Assembly: GCA_002633005.1 (NCBI GenBank)
Contig: NMRA01000088.1
Span: 934,864-981,232 of the forward strand
DNA length: 46,369 nucleotides
From: Phoronis australis
Taxonomy: Eukaryota; Phoronida; Phoronidae
Direction of reading: 5' to 3'
Positions 9,513 to 21,892 of this stretch are shown piece after piece (position 1 is the first letter of the stretch; each line of letters opens with the position of its first letter). The position numbers were made by a program, and so were the translations under genes. Below the pieces are notes generated by a model. It was not told the origin of the DNA. It searched no databases and saw nothing but the letters and a program-made list of their open reading frames with translations.

Positions 9513-10760
9513 TGGTACAAAGTCAATTAACAGGTTTCTAAGAGGGGTAAACAACCATTTTTGAAGTTATATTTAGTAGAAATAAAGATCCCTGCTTACC
9601 TGGAAGGACATTTTATTTTTTGCATTAACTACTGTTACCCCAGTGTGTATTTACTGGCAATGCAACCATTGAAAGTATTCAAATTTATTCTTACCAAGCA
9701 AATTAAGATACTAACAAGTTATCATGCCCCATCTCTTGTTAAACAAAAAATAATAGAGGGCACTCCAACGCACATACAAGGGGTGGAAACACTTCGCGTC
9801 CATAAGTTCCAGCTACAATCTCCCAACCTCCAGCCTCAGACCAGCTTCAAAACTGTGGTACAAACTCCTAGACTCGCATCCCGCAGAAATTGCACTCTCA
9901 AGTCGCGCAATACCCGGTGACTGAACATCTGCCGTGGGACCAGATTCCATGGCCGCAACACTGGTCCACAGTTACAATTTAGAGGTGTGACAAAGGAATC
10001 TGTGCCCAGCCGTATGAAACAGTCCCAAATAGGGACTCAACTAAGTACCCCAACTTTAGTGCGTATTTATGTCTTTCTTTACACATATTTCATCTTGATC
10101 ATGAGCTCCTCTGATTAATGACTTGTTCAAATAATGTAACTAAATAGCACTTAGTCCTGAGCTCAGTGAAAATAAATAGGAACTTAGTCCTTAAATTTTA
10201 AGGGGCATTGCAAGGAAAAAACCCTATTTACGTTTGATAATATTGAGAATTAAGCATAGAGTTCACTCTCGATTTGTATCCAAAAATTGACTTAGTAATG
10301 AAACTAAAACAGTGTAAGAAAGGATAGTCAGTGTTTTCACACGTCCACAAATACGCAACAGAGCACTAGTCCCCAGCCAAGACAGGGGTTTCGTTTAGGG
10401 GTACAGGTCTGGGGATTAGCACCGCCAGTTCACTTCTGCTGGTGTGGTGCCGGAGTTGACAGTTGTAGCTGGAATTCAGTTTCCATCCCTCAAATTAACG
10501 GAGAATCACCGCCATGAGGTAGTTAAAGTCTGGTACAAACAACATGACATTCATTTGTACCATAGCTAATGACCGCCTCAGTTAACATATGCCGAGTTTG
10601 CTCATTGCCAATAAATACTGACAAACATGTCTAACTCATGAAAGAAAACGAAAAACGATTTCTGAAATGTTCATGTCCAATACTCCCCAAGGAAAAATAG
10701 CTAACAGACCTCAACACTTGTTTTTAATCAGTTCCAGCATGAACTTTCTTCACTACCATG

Positions 10761-11038
10761 TATCAAGTGCACTCAGTATCGAGTGCACTCAGTATCGAGT
10801 GCACTCAGTATCGAGTGCACTCAATATCGAGTGCACTCAGTATCGAGAGCACTCCATATCGAGAGCACTCCGTATCAATGCACTCCGTATCGAGTGCACT
10901 CCGTATCGAGTGCACTCCGTATCGAGTGCAATCCGTATCGAGTGCACTCCGTATCGAGTGCACTCAGTATCGAGTGCACTCAGTATCGAGTGCACTCAGT
11001 ATCGAGTGCACTCAGTATCAAGTGCACTCAGTAGCAAG
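10761..11038 (+). repeat. Minisatellite, 16-bp unit x 17, palindromic core
   Basis: The unit is TATCGAGTGCACTCAG. One unit is 15 bp, and a degenerate TAGCAAG follows the last. GAGTGCACTC inside it is a perfect 10-bp palindrome. Variants are ordered: CAG-ending units on both flanks, CCG-ending units in the middle, and GAGAGCACTC in units 6-7. Because 16 is not a multiple of 3 and no unit contains a stop in any forward phase, long forward frames run through it in all three phases (48 bp = 16-residue peptide period). I regard these frames as a by-product. Located in the intron inside PDZ2. Confidence 0.95.
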
Positions 11039-12854
11039 TTTTACAATATTTATTTCTTGTTTTTAAAAATTAAGATTAATTACAAGAAGTTAAGAATTAC
11101 AGCACAACAACAGAATTTTACAAGATTATTTTCATGACACTTGTTCACTACACGAATTCACTGACCATCCCCAGTTCCTACAGATGACACAAAAGTTTAG
11201 ATAAACTTTTCTAAACAACACTTTCTATTTCAGTAAATGTGGACAGAAGACAGAGGTTGGCATCAATTAATTTAAAACAGATGCTTGTCTGCCTTCAGCC
11301 TTCAGTCAACCTAAAGATATTACCAGAGGTAATCCCGCCCTTGTCATTACTCTGTAGAATCAATTATGTTACATTGCTACTCTTCTCACTTAAACACACA
11401 ACAGCCTAGGATTTTATAGCTGTTTAATGTCCCTCATCAGAATAGAAGGCAAATCACAATGATGGGTTGTTTTGATAGACTTCCCACAGTTTATGGGACC
11501 TTCTAGATGAACACAAGCTGAGATAGCCCTAAGAGCCCAACTAACGGCCTCCCCACACCAGCAGCAGAAAGAGAGCCAGGAAAAGCATAGGAGTGAGCAT
11601 CATCTCATCCACTCAGCACATGCCGATTACATCAAAGCCATGCTTCACCGCTTTCTAAACATGTTGCAAAGCCATTAGTTGTAACAGCAGACAGCCAGAC
11701 TGACAAGTTGCCCATCCTTACAGCAGAGGTTCTAGACACTGTAACACACTGTGGCTTGCTTTGCCATTATCTGAACTGGGTACCTTCTAAGATGATGTTT
11801 ACATTATCCAAGAGAAAATACCATCCACTTGAAGGCTGTTTTTTGAATAAACATGGAGACCCATGCAGAGGGTGTGAGAGGTTCTGTCAAACTTGCCCGC
11901 CTCATTCAAATAACAGACAATCTATGTTTAGTCAGTTTTCTGAGCAGAGCAGAATGACAAATGCCATTATCACAGGCTTTCACATTTGAAATGCATCCGT
12001 GGCAGAAATTGATACATATTTTACTTGAAAAGAAAGTATGACTAAATTGTAATAAAGCGGAGCTTTACCGGGAATTGTCCAGACACCCAAATTTTACAAA
12101 GCCAGCAAAACCTGCCAAATGATGAGTTGTGGCTGTTGGAAGTAAACCACAGAAAGTATGGTAACCCTACTTCAATTTCCCGGAAAATAAATAACCAAAG
12201 CTGCAATATTCAGTTTCAAAGGCTAATTACATTACTTAAATAATCAGACCGGTTTACCCCAATTTGCTTGCATCAGTAGTCCAGTGGGATTTTTGTAGGT
12301 ATAGAACTTCACCAGATGCCACACTGAAAACTGCTCGGCTCTTCAGAACCATGCATTCACATTTTTGAAGCGAGGTAGATAATTGTTTGAGAGGAATATC
12401 TCTAGTCTAACACTCCATAATAGTGATTTAGAATTTTCCCTTTCACGCAATTTAAAAACCTTAAGGATAAATATGTATGTTTATTTTATAACAATAAAAT
12501 TAAAAAGATTACATAATGAACGAAAACATGGAGAGTCTTACAGTCTGTTTATATCCTCCGGCATTTCACCCCGCCCCCCCCCCCATTCACTGATTTAAGT
12601 ACTGGACACCTATTAAGAGTTTATCTGTAGCCTGTCAACAAGTTGGCATAGCACCGTAGTTTTTGCATGACATCCATTAGAGACAACGGTCGTCCCTTCA
12701 GCAGAAGTAATCGGACCTGCTAAACTGAACGGCGTATACAACAACTAAGTGCATTATGGGCACTTCCTTACCCCCGACACCGCTCATCCCTCCCCAAAAA
12801 ACCTCCAACTCACTCTACGAACAAGCATAACAACCTAATAGGAGGTGTACTCAC

Positions 12855-12989
12855 CGTGTCGGCAACGCCCCCTGGCAGGATCGTCTTGACGACAACACCG
12901 GTGCTCTTGCCCCCAATGATACCAAAGCCGAGACCTGAGCCATCATTGATCAACTCGATAACTTCAAGTTGTGTCCATTCTGTGTTCAG
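12855..12989 (-). CDS. MPDZ/PATJ-like multi-PDZ protein, exon: N-terminal half of PDZ2
   Basis: The acceptor CTGTTTACAG precedes CTGAAC at 12989, and the donor GTGAGT follows 12855. It has 45 codons, phase 0 at both ends. The peptide begins [20 protein letters not shown], then [20 protein letters not shown], ending GVADT. This contains a canonical GLGF carboxylate-binding loop and the first two and a half strands of a PDZ domain. The string [17 protein letters not shown] is highly diagnostic of PDZ2 of MPDZ and PATJ. It joins in frame to the DGRL exon at 9218. The intron interrupts the domain right before DGRL, close to the position where PDZ1 is also interrupted. Confidence 0.95.
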
Positions 12990-15653
12990 CTGTAAACAGA
13001 AACACCACGAAATCGTGTAAGTGATCGATGTCGTGGAACAAAGTCGCATTTCTGAAGAGTCCCATCGCACAAAGGAATCAAATTCAACCAAAAACTCAAT
13101 TTCATTCGGGAGCCTTTGCGCATTCCTCGGGTAACTTAGGTTGGCTTAGCATAACGTTGTTAAGATTCTACAAATTAATTTCTACTTTTCTCAGGTTCAA
13201 TGCACTTTCCATCTATATCCATGGAACCAGACAGATTTTTAATCACAATCTGCTAATACGTCAAATATTAATTTCCTGTATCATGTCAAGCTATAAATGC
13301 AATTGCACAGGCCACAAAATCAATCTATATTACTTATGCCCTTTCTACATTTACAAGTCATGCACGTGTTGAGAAAAATGGCAATAGCGTTTACACCAAA
13401 CGCTGAAGTGCGTTACATGGATGCCAGGAACTTGCGTAAAAATAAGAGCACGCAAAATCATGCGAGTGAAAGGCGAGTTTCTCTCCCGTATGATCGCCAC
13501 CTTACTAGCAAAATAGCGACCACTGCAGTGATAGGTTGGAAAGTTTGTTCCGTTAGTGAAGATTTCTCGCTACAAGTAACTTGCAAGTGACATGAGTCTG
13601 CTGAATGCACCCCTGGTTCAAAATTTCCTTTTCAGCCAGAATTATCAGTATACTAGGTTATCCAGAGCATTACCGACCCTTCAATGATTAGGGGAGTGTC
13701 GGCTGGTGTGAAAGATTAACTTTAAGCGTTGATGATTTGATCTGGTGTGAAAGGTGAACTTCGGTGCCATCTGAATAATCACCAGGTGTCGCTGTGAAAA
13801 GCGACACGTGTCATGTTATTATTCGATAATATTTCATTCAAATATTCAACACCATTTTGAATTTTTATAATCAGAACATACATGTACAATTCTTCAGCCA
13901 TAGAAAATTATTGACGCAAAATATTTTCGCAGCGATTGAAAGCTTCAACAGTTTCTCAGTTTCCATACTGTCCTTTTGTATTGATCAGTTTATAGCATGG
14001 AAGGGGAGGAGCAAGCCTATCCATGGCAACAGACGAGGTGCCACTTAATACATTTAAAAATGAACTAAAAGCAGATTCTGCTCCTGTTCACAGCACAGCA
14101 GAGCAGCTAAAGTGCAACCTTCGGAATTGTGTCCCCTGGGGGTACCTGACCTTTAGGTCACCCCGATGCTACCACAGCATAACCTTTGTGTATATCTCCT
14201 CCTTTTCATTGACGCTCGCACAATTTAGACTTCGCAATGAAAAACAATTGAAATTTTTATCCCTCGAGATGATCTCGAAGCCTCAACTCACATGCGACCT
14301 TGACACAGCTTCATGATGTATCGTCACCAATAACAAGTTCATAAATCAATCAATCAGACCGACCAATAATTAGCGAAAGTACTGCAGCTATTCACTGTGC
14401 AAACTACGATAAAAAACTACCTAGTCTTACCGCAAACTAGTGTCAAAAACTAGCCTCACAGCAAACTGTAATCATGGCAGCCACTCTGACAGGTGCAATT
14501 TATCCGCACTTCACACATAACGACTTGTTCACCTCAAATTGTGAACACACAGCCACGAGAGTGACCAGTCACACAACCAGCGTGAACTCAACAAGCTCCA
14601 TTACCCAATCAACAATTAAAAGCACGAGACAAAAAGCAGACGAGAATCTGCAATACAGTGCAACCCGCATCTCTAGGCACCAATCCAGTGTGCTCGTTCC
14701 AAGAGGCTTCCGCACACGTACTCACGTTAATGCGTCTACGTCGACGGCGAGATCTTGGTGAAGGTGACGCAGTATTCAGTACCAGAAGCCATGACAATAG
14801 GTTGGCTGCATGGACATTGCCAGCGCCCATTAAAGGGGCGCCACTTACTTCGCTACTTACTACTGAGTCGTCAATAACAGATGGCTCAGCCCGTACTTCG
14901 CCTAATTTGACTTCTAGTTCTCCTTCAATGACTGTGGGTTTGCCAGACTGTAACGGTCAATATTCCTTTGACGTGCTCAACTGAATAAACTGGTTAAGTT
15001 CACAAGATCTACGGTCAGTACAACTTGTATACTGGGATAACCCGCATGTATGTAGAGACCATACAAAAATAAAAAATCAACACTTCTAACATTAAGTGAA
15101 CAAAACAAACCCGAGAAAAAATCTGATGTAAACATTTCAGGCTGGACCGTCCTTTTTCCTCTACGCCAATTACTGGGCTCATTTTTTCAAAATCCGTAAG
15201 CTCGGCACAAGCTAAGATGGCCGTAACTTCAACTTCAATTATCACACAGTTAACTAACATGTCTTCTGAAGGTAGTCATTAACTTGGACAGCCGATTCAG
15301 ATTTTGACGCATAGAACAGCATCAACTCACCAAATGTCACCAGGCAAAATTCCCAGTTCACCTAACAGAAACTGAGGTTGCCAAAAAAAAAACAAAAAAA
15401 AACTACCACTATCAGTAGCATGCGTCTGCATCCTTTTAGCTCGCCCGTCCACTCCCAACCCACACATTTTTGGCTGCAGAGCGGTAGTATTTGTCGCCGC
15501 GCTTAACAATAACACGAGACGCCATTGAACATCCCACCACGCTGTCCCAGATGCCCCGGCAATGTTGACAATTTACGTTCCTCCGAAACATAAAGAGCAA
15601 CTTCCACTTTTCGAGGTGAACGTCGTTTGCAACGCCGCGGTAAGAAAGGAATT

Positions 15654-15763
15654 TGCCGCGGAAATTTTATATCAAATCCGATTTTTTTACGCGGAAATCT
15701 TATAAAAAAAGCGGGAAGCACGTTTCAAAAAAGCGGAAATCCGCGTTTCCGCGGAAAATTCCA
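15654..15763. repeat. Reiterated GCGGAAAT motif
   Basis: GCGGAAA occurs at four places (near 15658, 15700, 15732 and 15751), interleaved with TTATA/AAAAA tracts, and GCGTTTCCGCGGAAA forms a short inverted repeat. It may be a fragment of an old repeat. No coding content is evident. Confidence 0.35.
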
Positions 15764-18700
15764 AGCCCTGAGTGCTGACCAATCCCACCCCCCGCTTCCC
15801 CTCTCGGGCCCCATATCTTGCACACAGGCTCAACTCTTCAGGAAGACGATCAAGATTGGGCCCTTCATATTCTTACCAAGCAGTTGCGACTTCTGACTAT
15901 TTACTTCCAGTAATATTCTGAATGCATACTCAGATACTGCGTGGACATTTCGTGGCCACCTGGCAATTTTACCAGGTCGCCAAATCGAGCCATGAATATA
16001 TTACATGTGTTTTATATGGGTGATATTATTAGCTGAGCTTGCGATCTGGGCTCTCAAAAGTTCGTGATACAAGTTTACTGCCGTGTAGTGTTGACTATTA
16101 GTGGAACGATGCCATTGTAGGCACCCCGGCCGGCGGCCAGGAAAGCAAAGGGCCCCGACAGCGTAGCTTCGCCTTGGTGCAAGCTGTATACTTCATACAC
16201 AGCAGCCGTTGCACCGACGTGGGTAAAAACTCATGAAGTAAAATCCAACACAAAATTAGTGCCATTAAAAATTACACTCTTCCTTGAGTAAACTAACTGA
16301 AAAATTGGCGTTCTGGCGTTCACTCTGCTGCTAAAATTGTGCGCTCTTTAAGGTCGGCGCCGTCACCTGTTGCCTCATTGGCCAGTTTCATTCCCCGAGT
16401 TGTTCTTCCTCCAGGTATAACAAGCAATCAAACTGTTCTTCCAAGTTGTGAACACGTCACAACATATTATTAGAGTTGATTTCATTTCCTTACAAGTTTT
16501 TAGTATTTTAATACCTGGAAACCGAATTTCATAAAAAATTCGCTCCTGCGAAGCTGTCATCATCTCCCGACAGATGTCGCAAAACTTTAGGAAATAGCGT
16601 GTGTAGAGCGTACTGTTTTCTTTGTTACAAAAGGCTGAGAATTACGAGATAAAATAACGTTTACTAGATTGTTTTTCACTTAACCGGCTCCAGCGGGCAA
16701 GGTGAGTGTCCAATGACACCCAGATATTTGCACGCTCCACTGCCAGTTTACAGCCCTACATGTTGATATAAATTTCGCGACAAGGTGATGAGCAGAACTA
16801 CCCGGGCTATGTGAAATTTCGGAGTCTAATGGAGCTCAACACACGCTTCTGGTACCTAGCTGTATTTCGAAGATAGTCTTCCTACAGCTAGCTGGCTGAC
16901 TAGGCCCCGGAAAAAATCAACGTCACAGGAAAGAAAAACGAAAAAATTTGTGAGTATGCACATGTTGATCTGTTGACCAGACTACGTACTCACACGGCTA
17001 ATGACATATATCTCTTTGTGCTCTACAGCCTCGGTGACGTCACAAAAAACAGCGCTTGCAGTGGAGCTTTACGGACCTAATAAATTTTTACTTTTCAAAG
17101 TAAAAAAGAAAAATACTGTGCACTATTTAGGAATATGTGGATGCCAGTAACCAACCTTTATACTTTCAAAATTCACATTAAAATGCTGAAACACGTAGTT
17201 CAGGCCTCTTTTAAGGTTGCAATGATCATGTCGTAACATCAATCGCCATATACCTATTACCTTGTTCAGTGGCATGTCATTTTGACGTTTTGGACCCGTC
17301 AATTAAAACTAAGATGCCAAAATTACAATAATAATAATAATTTGGCCAGATTTTGGAAACGCTGTAAATTACTAAACACTTTGAAAGTTATTACCCGGTC
17401 AATGGGTGTAAAAGTTTTTAGAGCATACGGTAAAGTATGAAAAAATAATGACCAAATTTTATTATTTTTTCATTTTCAGTCGTTGACTGTATTGTCAAAT
17501 TTCAAAATTTCACCGTGTTTACTGAAGACTGGCGTACTATATCAAGTTTTAAAATAATCATGTAAAATTGTCTCCTTGCTTACTCTTGTTGAAATTTTTG
17601 GTATATTGTGTATTAGTAGAAGAAGCCTCACTGTATCAATTAATCCAAATGCTTAATTTAGCACAAAATTTCAAGTGTCAAACTGACCCTGTGGTTACCT
17701 GAATCGGAAAAAGTCCAAGATCTGCAAAATTTTTGAGCCTGTGAATTACTATTCCTATTTATAAGCCCAAATCACAACATAATTAGTGGCAGATAAGACA
17801 TCACTAAACATCAAAATTGCTGACCAATGCACTTGTTGTCGTGCTGTGGATCAATTTCTAACTTTTACGCAACCCAACTCTGGTTTTACAGTACGTAAGA
17901 AGTGGTGACCAGATATTATGGATCACTTACCGTAATCATAGAAAGTCAAATGACTATTCCAGAAATTTTAGGCTTTTAAACAGAGTTAAAGATATTGAGT
18001 AATTATAAAAGTATTAACTGAAAACGCCATGGAAATGACTACATTGCACAGGTGTTTAAAACAGGGTCAACGACACTTAGGGCTGCAGCATGGAAAAATA
18101 ATTATCGCAGGGGCACTTACACACTACAACACAACTGAAAAGCAATTGTTCGCAAGGAAAACCAACTCAAAGTACTCTATTTCAAAACTACAGTGCATCT
18201 TGACTGCCTATGGGCAATCTTGTCACAACAGAATGGAACAGGAAAAATAATGGCTTCAACCGATGAACATGGAGTCATTTTCAGCTTCGCACGTGACTTA
18301 CTGATTTCTGACGTAGTGCACGTAGTTTCTTTCGCAAGTGAAACGCTGCGACCAACACGGTACCCAGCAGGGCGACATCGTCTGCGTATGTGTTCATTGG
18401 CACACATCGAGAGTAAACTTCATAATCTACGAAACGCACTTCCTCGCACTAATCGACGGTGAACAAAACGAATCCAATGCCTCTCGTGAAAATCTCAGTG
18501 TCATCATTTTCCAAACATTGACCTTGTTTTAATTCTTCTCATGGCACTGGAGAGTACAGGTGACAAAATCAGGTGATCCCCTATAACATCAGCTCATTAG
18601 ACCAACGGGCATTGCAAAGTGCCTCTGTCACTTTCAACAATAAATCCAAGACAGCAACGGCAGCGGCCACAACACACTCCCACAGAATATTGAAAAAATT

Positions 18701-21185
18701 GCGAAACTAACAACAATTGATGGAGGTGCCTTATGACCTGCCTTAATGTTTATACCAAGGATGTAAGAATATGCCTGTTTCCACACTTAAATAAACAGTG
18801 AGGCATTGACCACACAATCGCATAGGTATTCTGATGTCAGCATTTTGTATAATTGCACCATTCAGTTCTTCACTAGTACCTGCCCAGAGGCCATTGAAGG
18901 GGGCACAAAGGATTGAATGGGGTCTGCAGCCATTGTTGAATAATAATTAAACAGTGCAATATTTATGGTTGGGATTCCCAACACTTGTCAGGAATTAGTG
19001 ACGCAGAGAAACACTACATAAGCTTTGATCAATGCCTCGGCTTAAGTGACTCAAATTTCCAGGAGTGAAAATGCGGTATCAGACTTTCTTCTAGTCGTAA
19101 CAGTTATCTTTCAATCTTAAAAAAGAACAACTGATTCGAGATTTAGTCGTTCCGCAACCCTCTGCAATATCCATTTCAGAAAACGACAGTTCAAGCTTGT
19201 TCTGTGCCTTGAGTTCCTCTCATTTCATCTGCAGTCTTTGTTCACCGCATTATTCATTTTAAAATCCAAGTCGACTCCTGTGCTCCTTAATTGTAAGAAA
19301 CTTTCAGCCCTGACAATCAATACAGATATTAATGTTTGTAGACGCCACCGTAGCTGCAGAGGGTAAAACTTGAATCCAATGAGTTTTACATGAACACTAT
19401 AATTGCAAGAAATACAGCCAACATCCAAGAAAATTCACGTAGAAAGGATTTTGTAGAACAAAACCAATGCCTAGCAGCTCTGTATCAACTGAACAAAAGC
19501 AAGGCGAAACAAGCCGTTGGCTACAAGAACCTCGATGGCTTGTGAAATTTGGACTGCGTGTAAAAGGCGATCAAACATATACAACACGATGCAGTCTATT
19601 TGCGGCCACTGTTGACACTGTTCCATTGGGATGATGATGGAATATAAATATAAATATCAAGGAAAATATTTCATACAGCGGGTTGTGTAATTAGTTGAGA
19701 GGAGGCCTGTCTTGAATGAATGAATGTTTGGCTGGGAATCACTTCCAGAAAGGTATTGCAGTAACAAGGTGGATGGTGGCGAAACCACACACCAATAACG
19801 TCAGAAATGTACTGTGAATAAATAACTCATGAGTTATCTAACAGAATGTGTAACATCATAACCCTGCGCAGCTGACAAAAATTACTGACACAAGTTATTG
19901 AAGGGTGTCACGTGATCAATTCTAACCCAACCTTCCTTTTCCATAATCAAACCACCAGGGGAGCAAATTCAATGTTACAATTCTCCTTTAAATAGCTATA
20001 AATAGGTAAATAAAACAACAAGAATGGATCAACTGAAATTTTCGGATGTAATAACGTTCTTTGTCAACAGAAACAGAAATAAAGTAAAAACAAACACTAT
20101 ATGACAATTGACATTTAAGATATGGTGTAATGAATATGATACATTTTTGCGTAAAAATTTCAATGATATATTTTAAGAAGTTTTTATGTTCAATCCATGA
20201 GGTTCTATTGTATTGAGCTTGTCTATCCAATATTGTTCTCTTTTGAGTCTGTGAGGGGTAATGGGTTATATGAGTTTTTCTATTATTTGTACAGAAAGAT
20301 CTTGAATATTATTACGTTAAATAGCTAAAAATGAAAATCTAGGCACTTTACTCTCATCAAACCGGTCACACAATATTCCATACCATAACAGGATTACATT
20401 ACCACTACCGACAAGAACACCAAAGCCACCAGCCACTCAATAAAACACTTCAAAGTATATTGAGGTTGCCAAACCCTATATGTGACCCAGCTTCACAAAA
20501 TGAGTCTTAAGTAGGGATTTCTCATTTTTGTAATAGTTATTTTCTTCTGAAAATACAACATTTTCTGATCATTTTGATATATGAAACATGTCCTTATCTT
20601 AACAAATGGCCGAGTTATTGCCTTTTCTAGTCAGGGAAAGCAAAAATTTATAGCTTACACAAGTCAAGGAAAATGACAGAGAAAAAGTGCTGATGGTGTC
20701 TTTAAAATTTCCATAGCAACCTGCAATTGAGTGCTACATTTTAGACTTATTAGTATGCACAACAACATCAACAAATAAAAGTAATCAAAAATTAGAAAAA
20801 ATATTGACCTTATTGCGTAATTTTGGCCAAAAACCAGTGATATTCATGTTGGGAAAGACGAACATCACTGAAAGGCAATGGGAGCGTTTCTTTCAAGAAA
20901 AACAAGATCACACAAAAAATCTCAAAACTGAATTATAAACGCTTAGGAGTTTACTCGCGTATCCAAACAAAATGGCAGCCACAGAAGTAACTTGTTGATG
21001 AGGAGGGATTGATTCACCATTTCCATTCCAAAAGCGAAGGTTGTTTGCCACCACAAGTGCAAGCTAATGTCTAGCGGTCTACAAAACGCAGCCCCGTTAT
21101 ATCCCTGTCAGGGGCTGGGCGAAAAAAAGGTAGAAATATGGAAGACACGAGATTGTAAATTCAATTCGAAGACCACCCTTCGATG

Positions 21186-21250
21186 CCGAGTCATCTAGAG
21201 GTTAGAGTGCTGAATTGACAATTGAAAGGTCTAAGCTTCAAACCCCAACA
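21186..21250 (+). repeat. tRNA-like SINE head (candidate)
   Basis: CATCTAGAGGTTAGAGTGCTGA resembles a degenerate tRNA A box region, and GCTTCAAACCCC about 35 bp later resembles a B box. The spacing suits a tRNA-derived SINE promoter. It is too diverged to be a functional tRNA, and no clear SINE body or tail was seen. Confidence 0.4.
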
Positions 21251-21678
21251 TGCACCAGGAAAAATAGAATTCAAGTGTCCAACATGAGCCATCATCCAAC
21301 TGTGTACCACGAAAAAGTACAGAAAACTGCTAACCACTGACCACCTTGAGTGTACCAGACACCCATGCTCGGTCTTCTGAGAATGCTGCAACACCTGAAG
21401 GTGGCCGGAGAAGTGACTGACCAAAATGTCACACCAATCTAAATAGGCTAGAGGTCGATGTAAATAGAATAGATTTTAGAAAACCTGTTACTACATCACC
21501 ACTTCAATGCGATTTTAAGAACACAGCAGTTAACAGTAGCTTTAGTTTCAGTTTCATCAAGAAAATGTGTAAGTAGGTCAGATTGCGGACAATCATATAG
21601 TGTCTCAACGAAAATGTCACGGAATCGTCAATGACTTAGCAATTGAATTTGCATGGAAAAATAGGATATCATACTCAC

Positions 21679-21892
21679 CATGTCTGTTGCACTCTCGCTG
21701 GTGGCCGGCGTCCGTTCCTCTGACTCCGGCTGCGACTGGTCGGTCTGGGGGAAGGAGCCACGGGCGACGACCAACTCGACCAATCCACGCGCCTGTTGCA
21801 AGATGCGTATGGCCTGCTGGTGCGAGATGTTAGCGTCCAGCACTTGTCCATCTATGGCCAGGATCTGATCACTCTCCTGCAGCCGGCCATCT
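21679..21892 (-). CDS. MPDZ/PATJ-like multi-PDZ protein, exon: C-terminal half of PDZ1 plus linker
   Basis: The acceptor TGTTTCAG lies just above 21892, and the donor GTGAGT follows 21679. One base completes a codon from an upstream exon, then 71 codons run [47 protein letters not shown], and on to TSESATDM. This is the second half of PDZ1. ISHQQAI places His at the class I ligand position of helix alpha-B. MPDZ PDZ1 has the closely similar DGRLKETDQILAINGQALDQ and ITHQQAISILQ. The upstream half (with its GLGF loop) and the N-terminal L27 domain were not found. An alternative acceptor 2 bp further in (CAGAG) cannot be excluded. Confidence 0.93.

Larger units (their letters stand above)
9219..12854 (-). 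other. Intron of the MPDZ/PATJ-like gene with a minisatellite
   Basis: This is a 3.6-kb intron within PDZ2. It contains three CACGTG hexamers at 9434, 9473 and 9507, the 16-bp minisatellite at 10761-11038, and a poly-C run near 12573-12584. Possible inverted similarity between ~9790-9830 and ~10455-10490 is too weak to call. A 119-codon forward frame at 9561-9920 is not recognisable and crosses ordinary intron sequence. Confidence 0.75.
12990..21678 (-). other. Long intron of the MPDZ/PATJ-like gene
   Basis: This is an 8.7-kb intron between the PDZ1 and PDZ2 exons. Joining the flanking exons gives the linker [14 protein letters not shown]...SATDM|LNTEW with no frame break, so no exon is required here. 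Contents seen: a small perfect 7-bp-stem hairpin (GTGTCGC/GCGACAC, 13786-13807), a reiterated GCGGAAAT motif at 15654-15763, a tRNA-like segment at 21186-21250, and otherwise AT-rich unique-looking sequence. No coding segment was recognised. Confidence 0.7.

Noticed and set aside
9790-10490. Possible long inverted repeat around TTCCAGCTACAA / TTGTAGCTGGAA
   Set aside because: Only a 12-bp core and scattered bases match; too weak to call an element without an alignment.
10667-11137. 156-codon forward ORF with 16-residue peptide repeats as a repetitive protein
   Set aside because: All three forward frames are open through the minisatellite because the unit lacks stops; it lies in an intron of the PDZ gene with no splice or codon evidence.
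13786-13807. Perfect 7-bp-stem hairpin GTGTCGC/GCGACAC as a terminator or regulatory RNA
   Set aside because: Such small hairpins are frequent by chance, it is in an intron, and intrinsic terminators do not apply to this genome.
21600-21868. Forward ORFs of 77 and 62 codons rich in Arg/Pro/Ser
   Set aside because: They are antisense shadows of the PDZ1 exon at 21679-21892.
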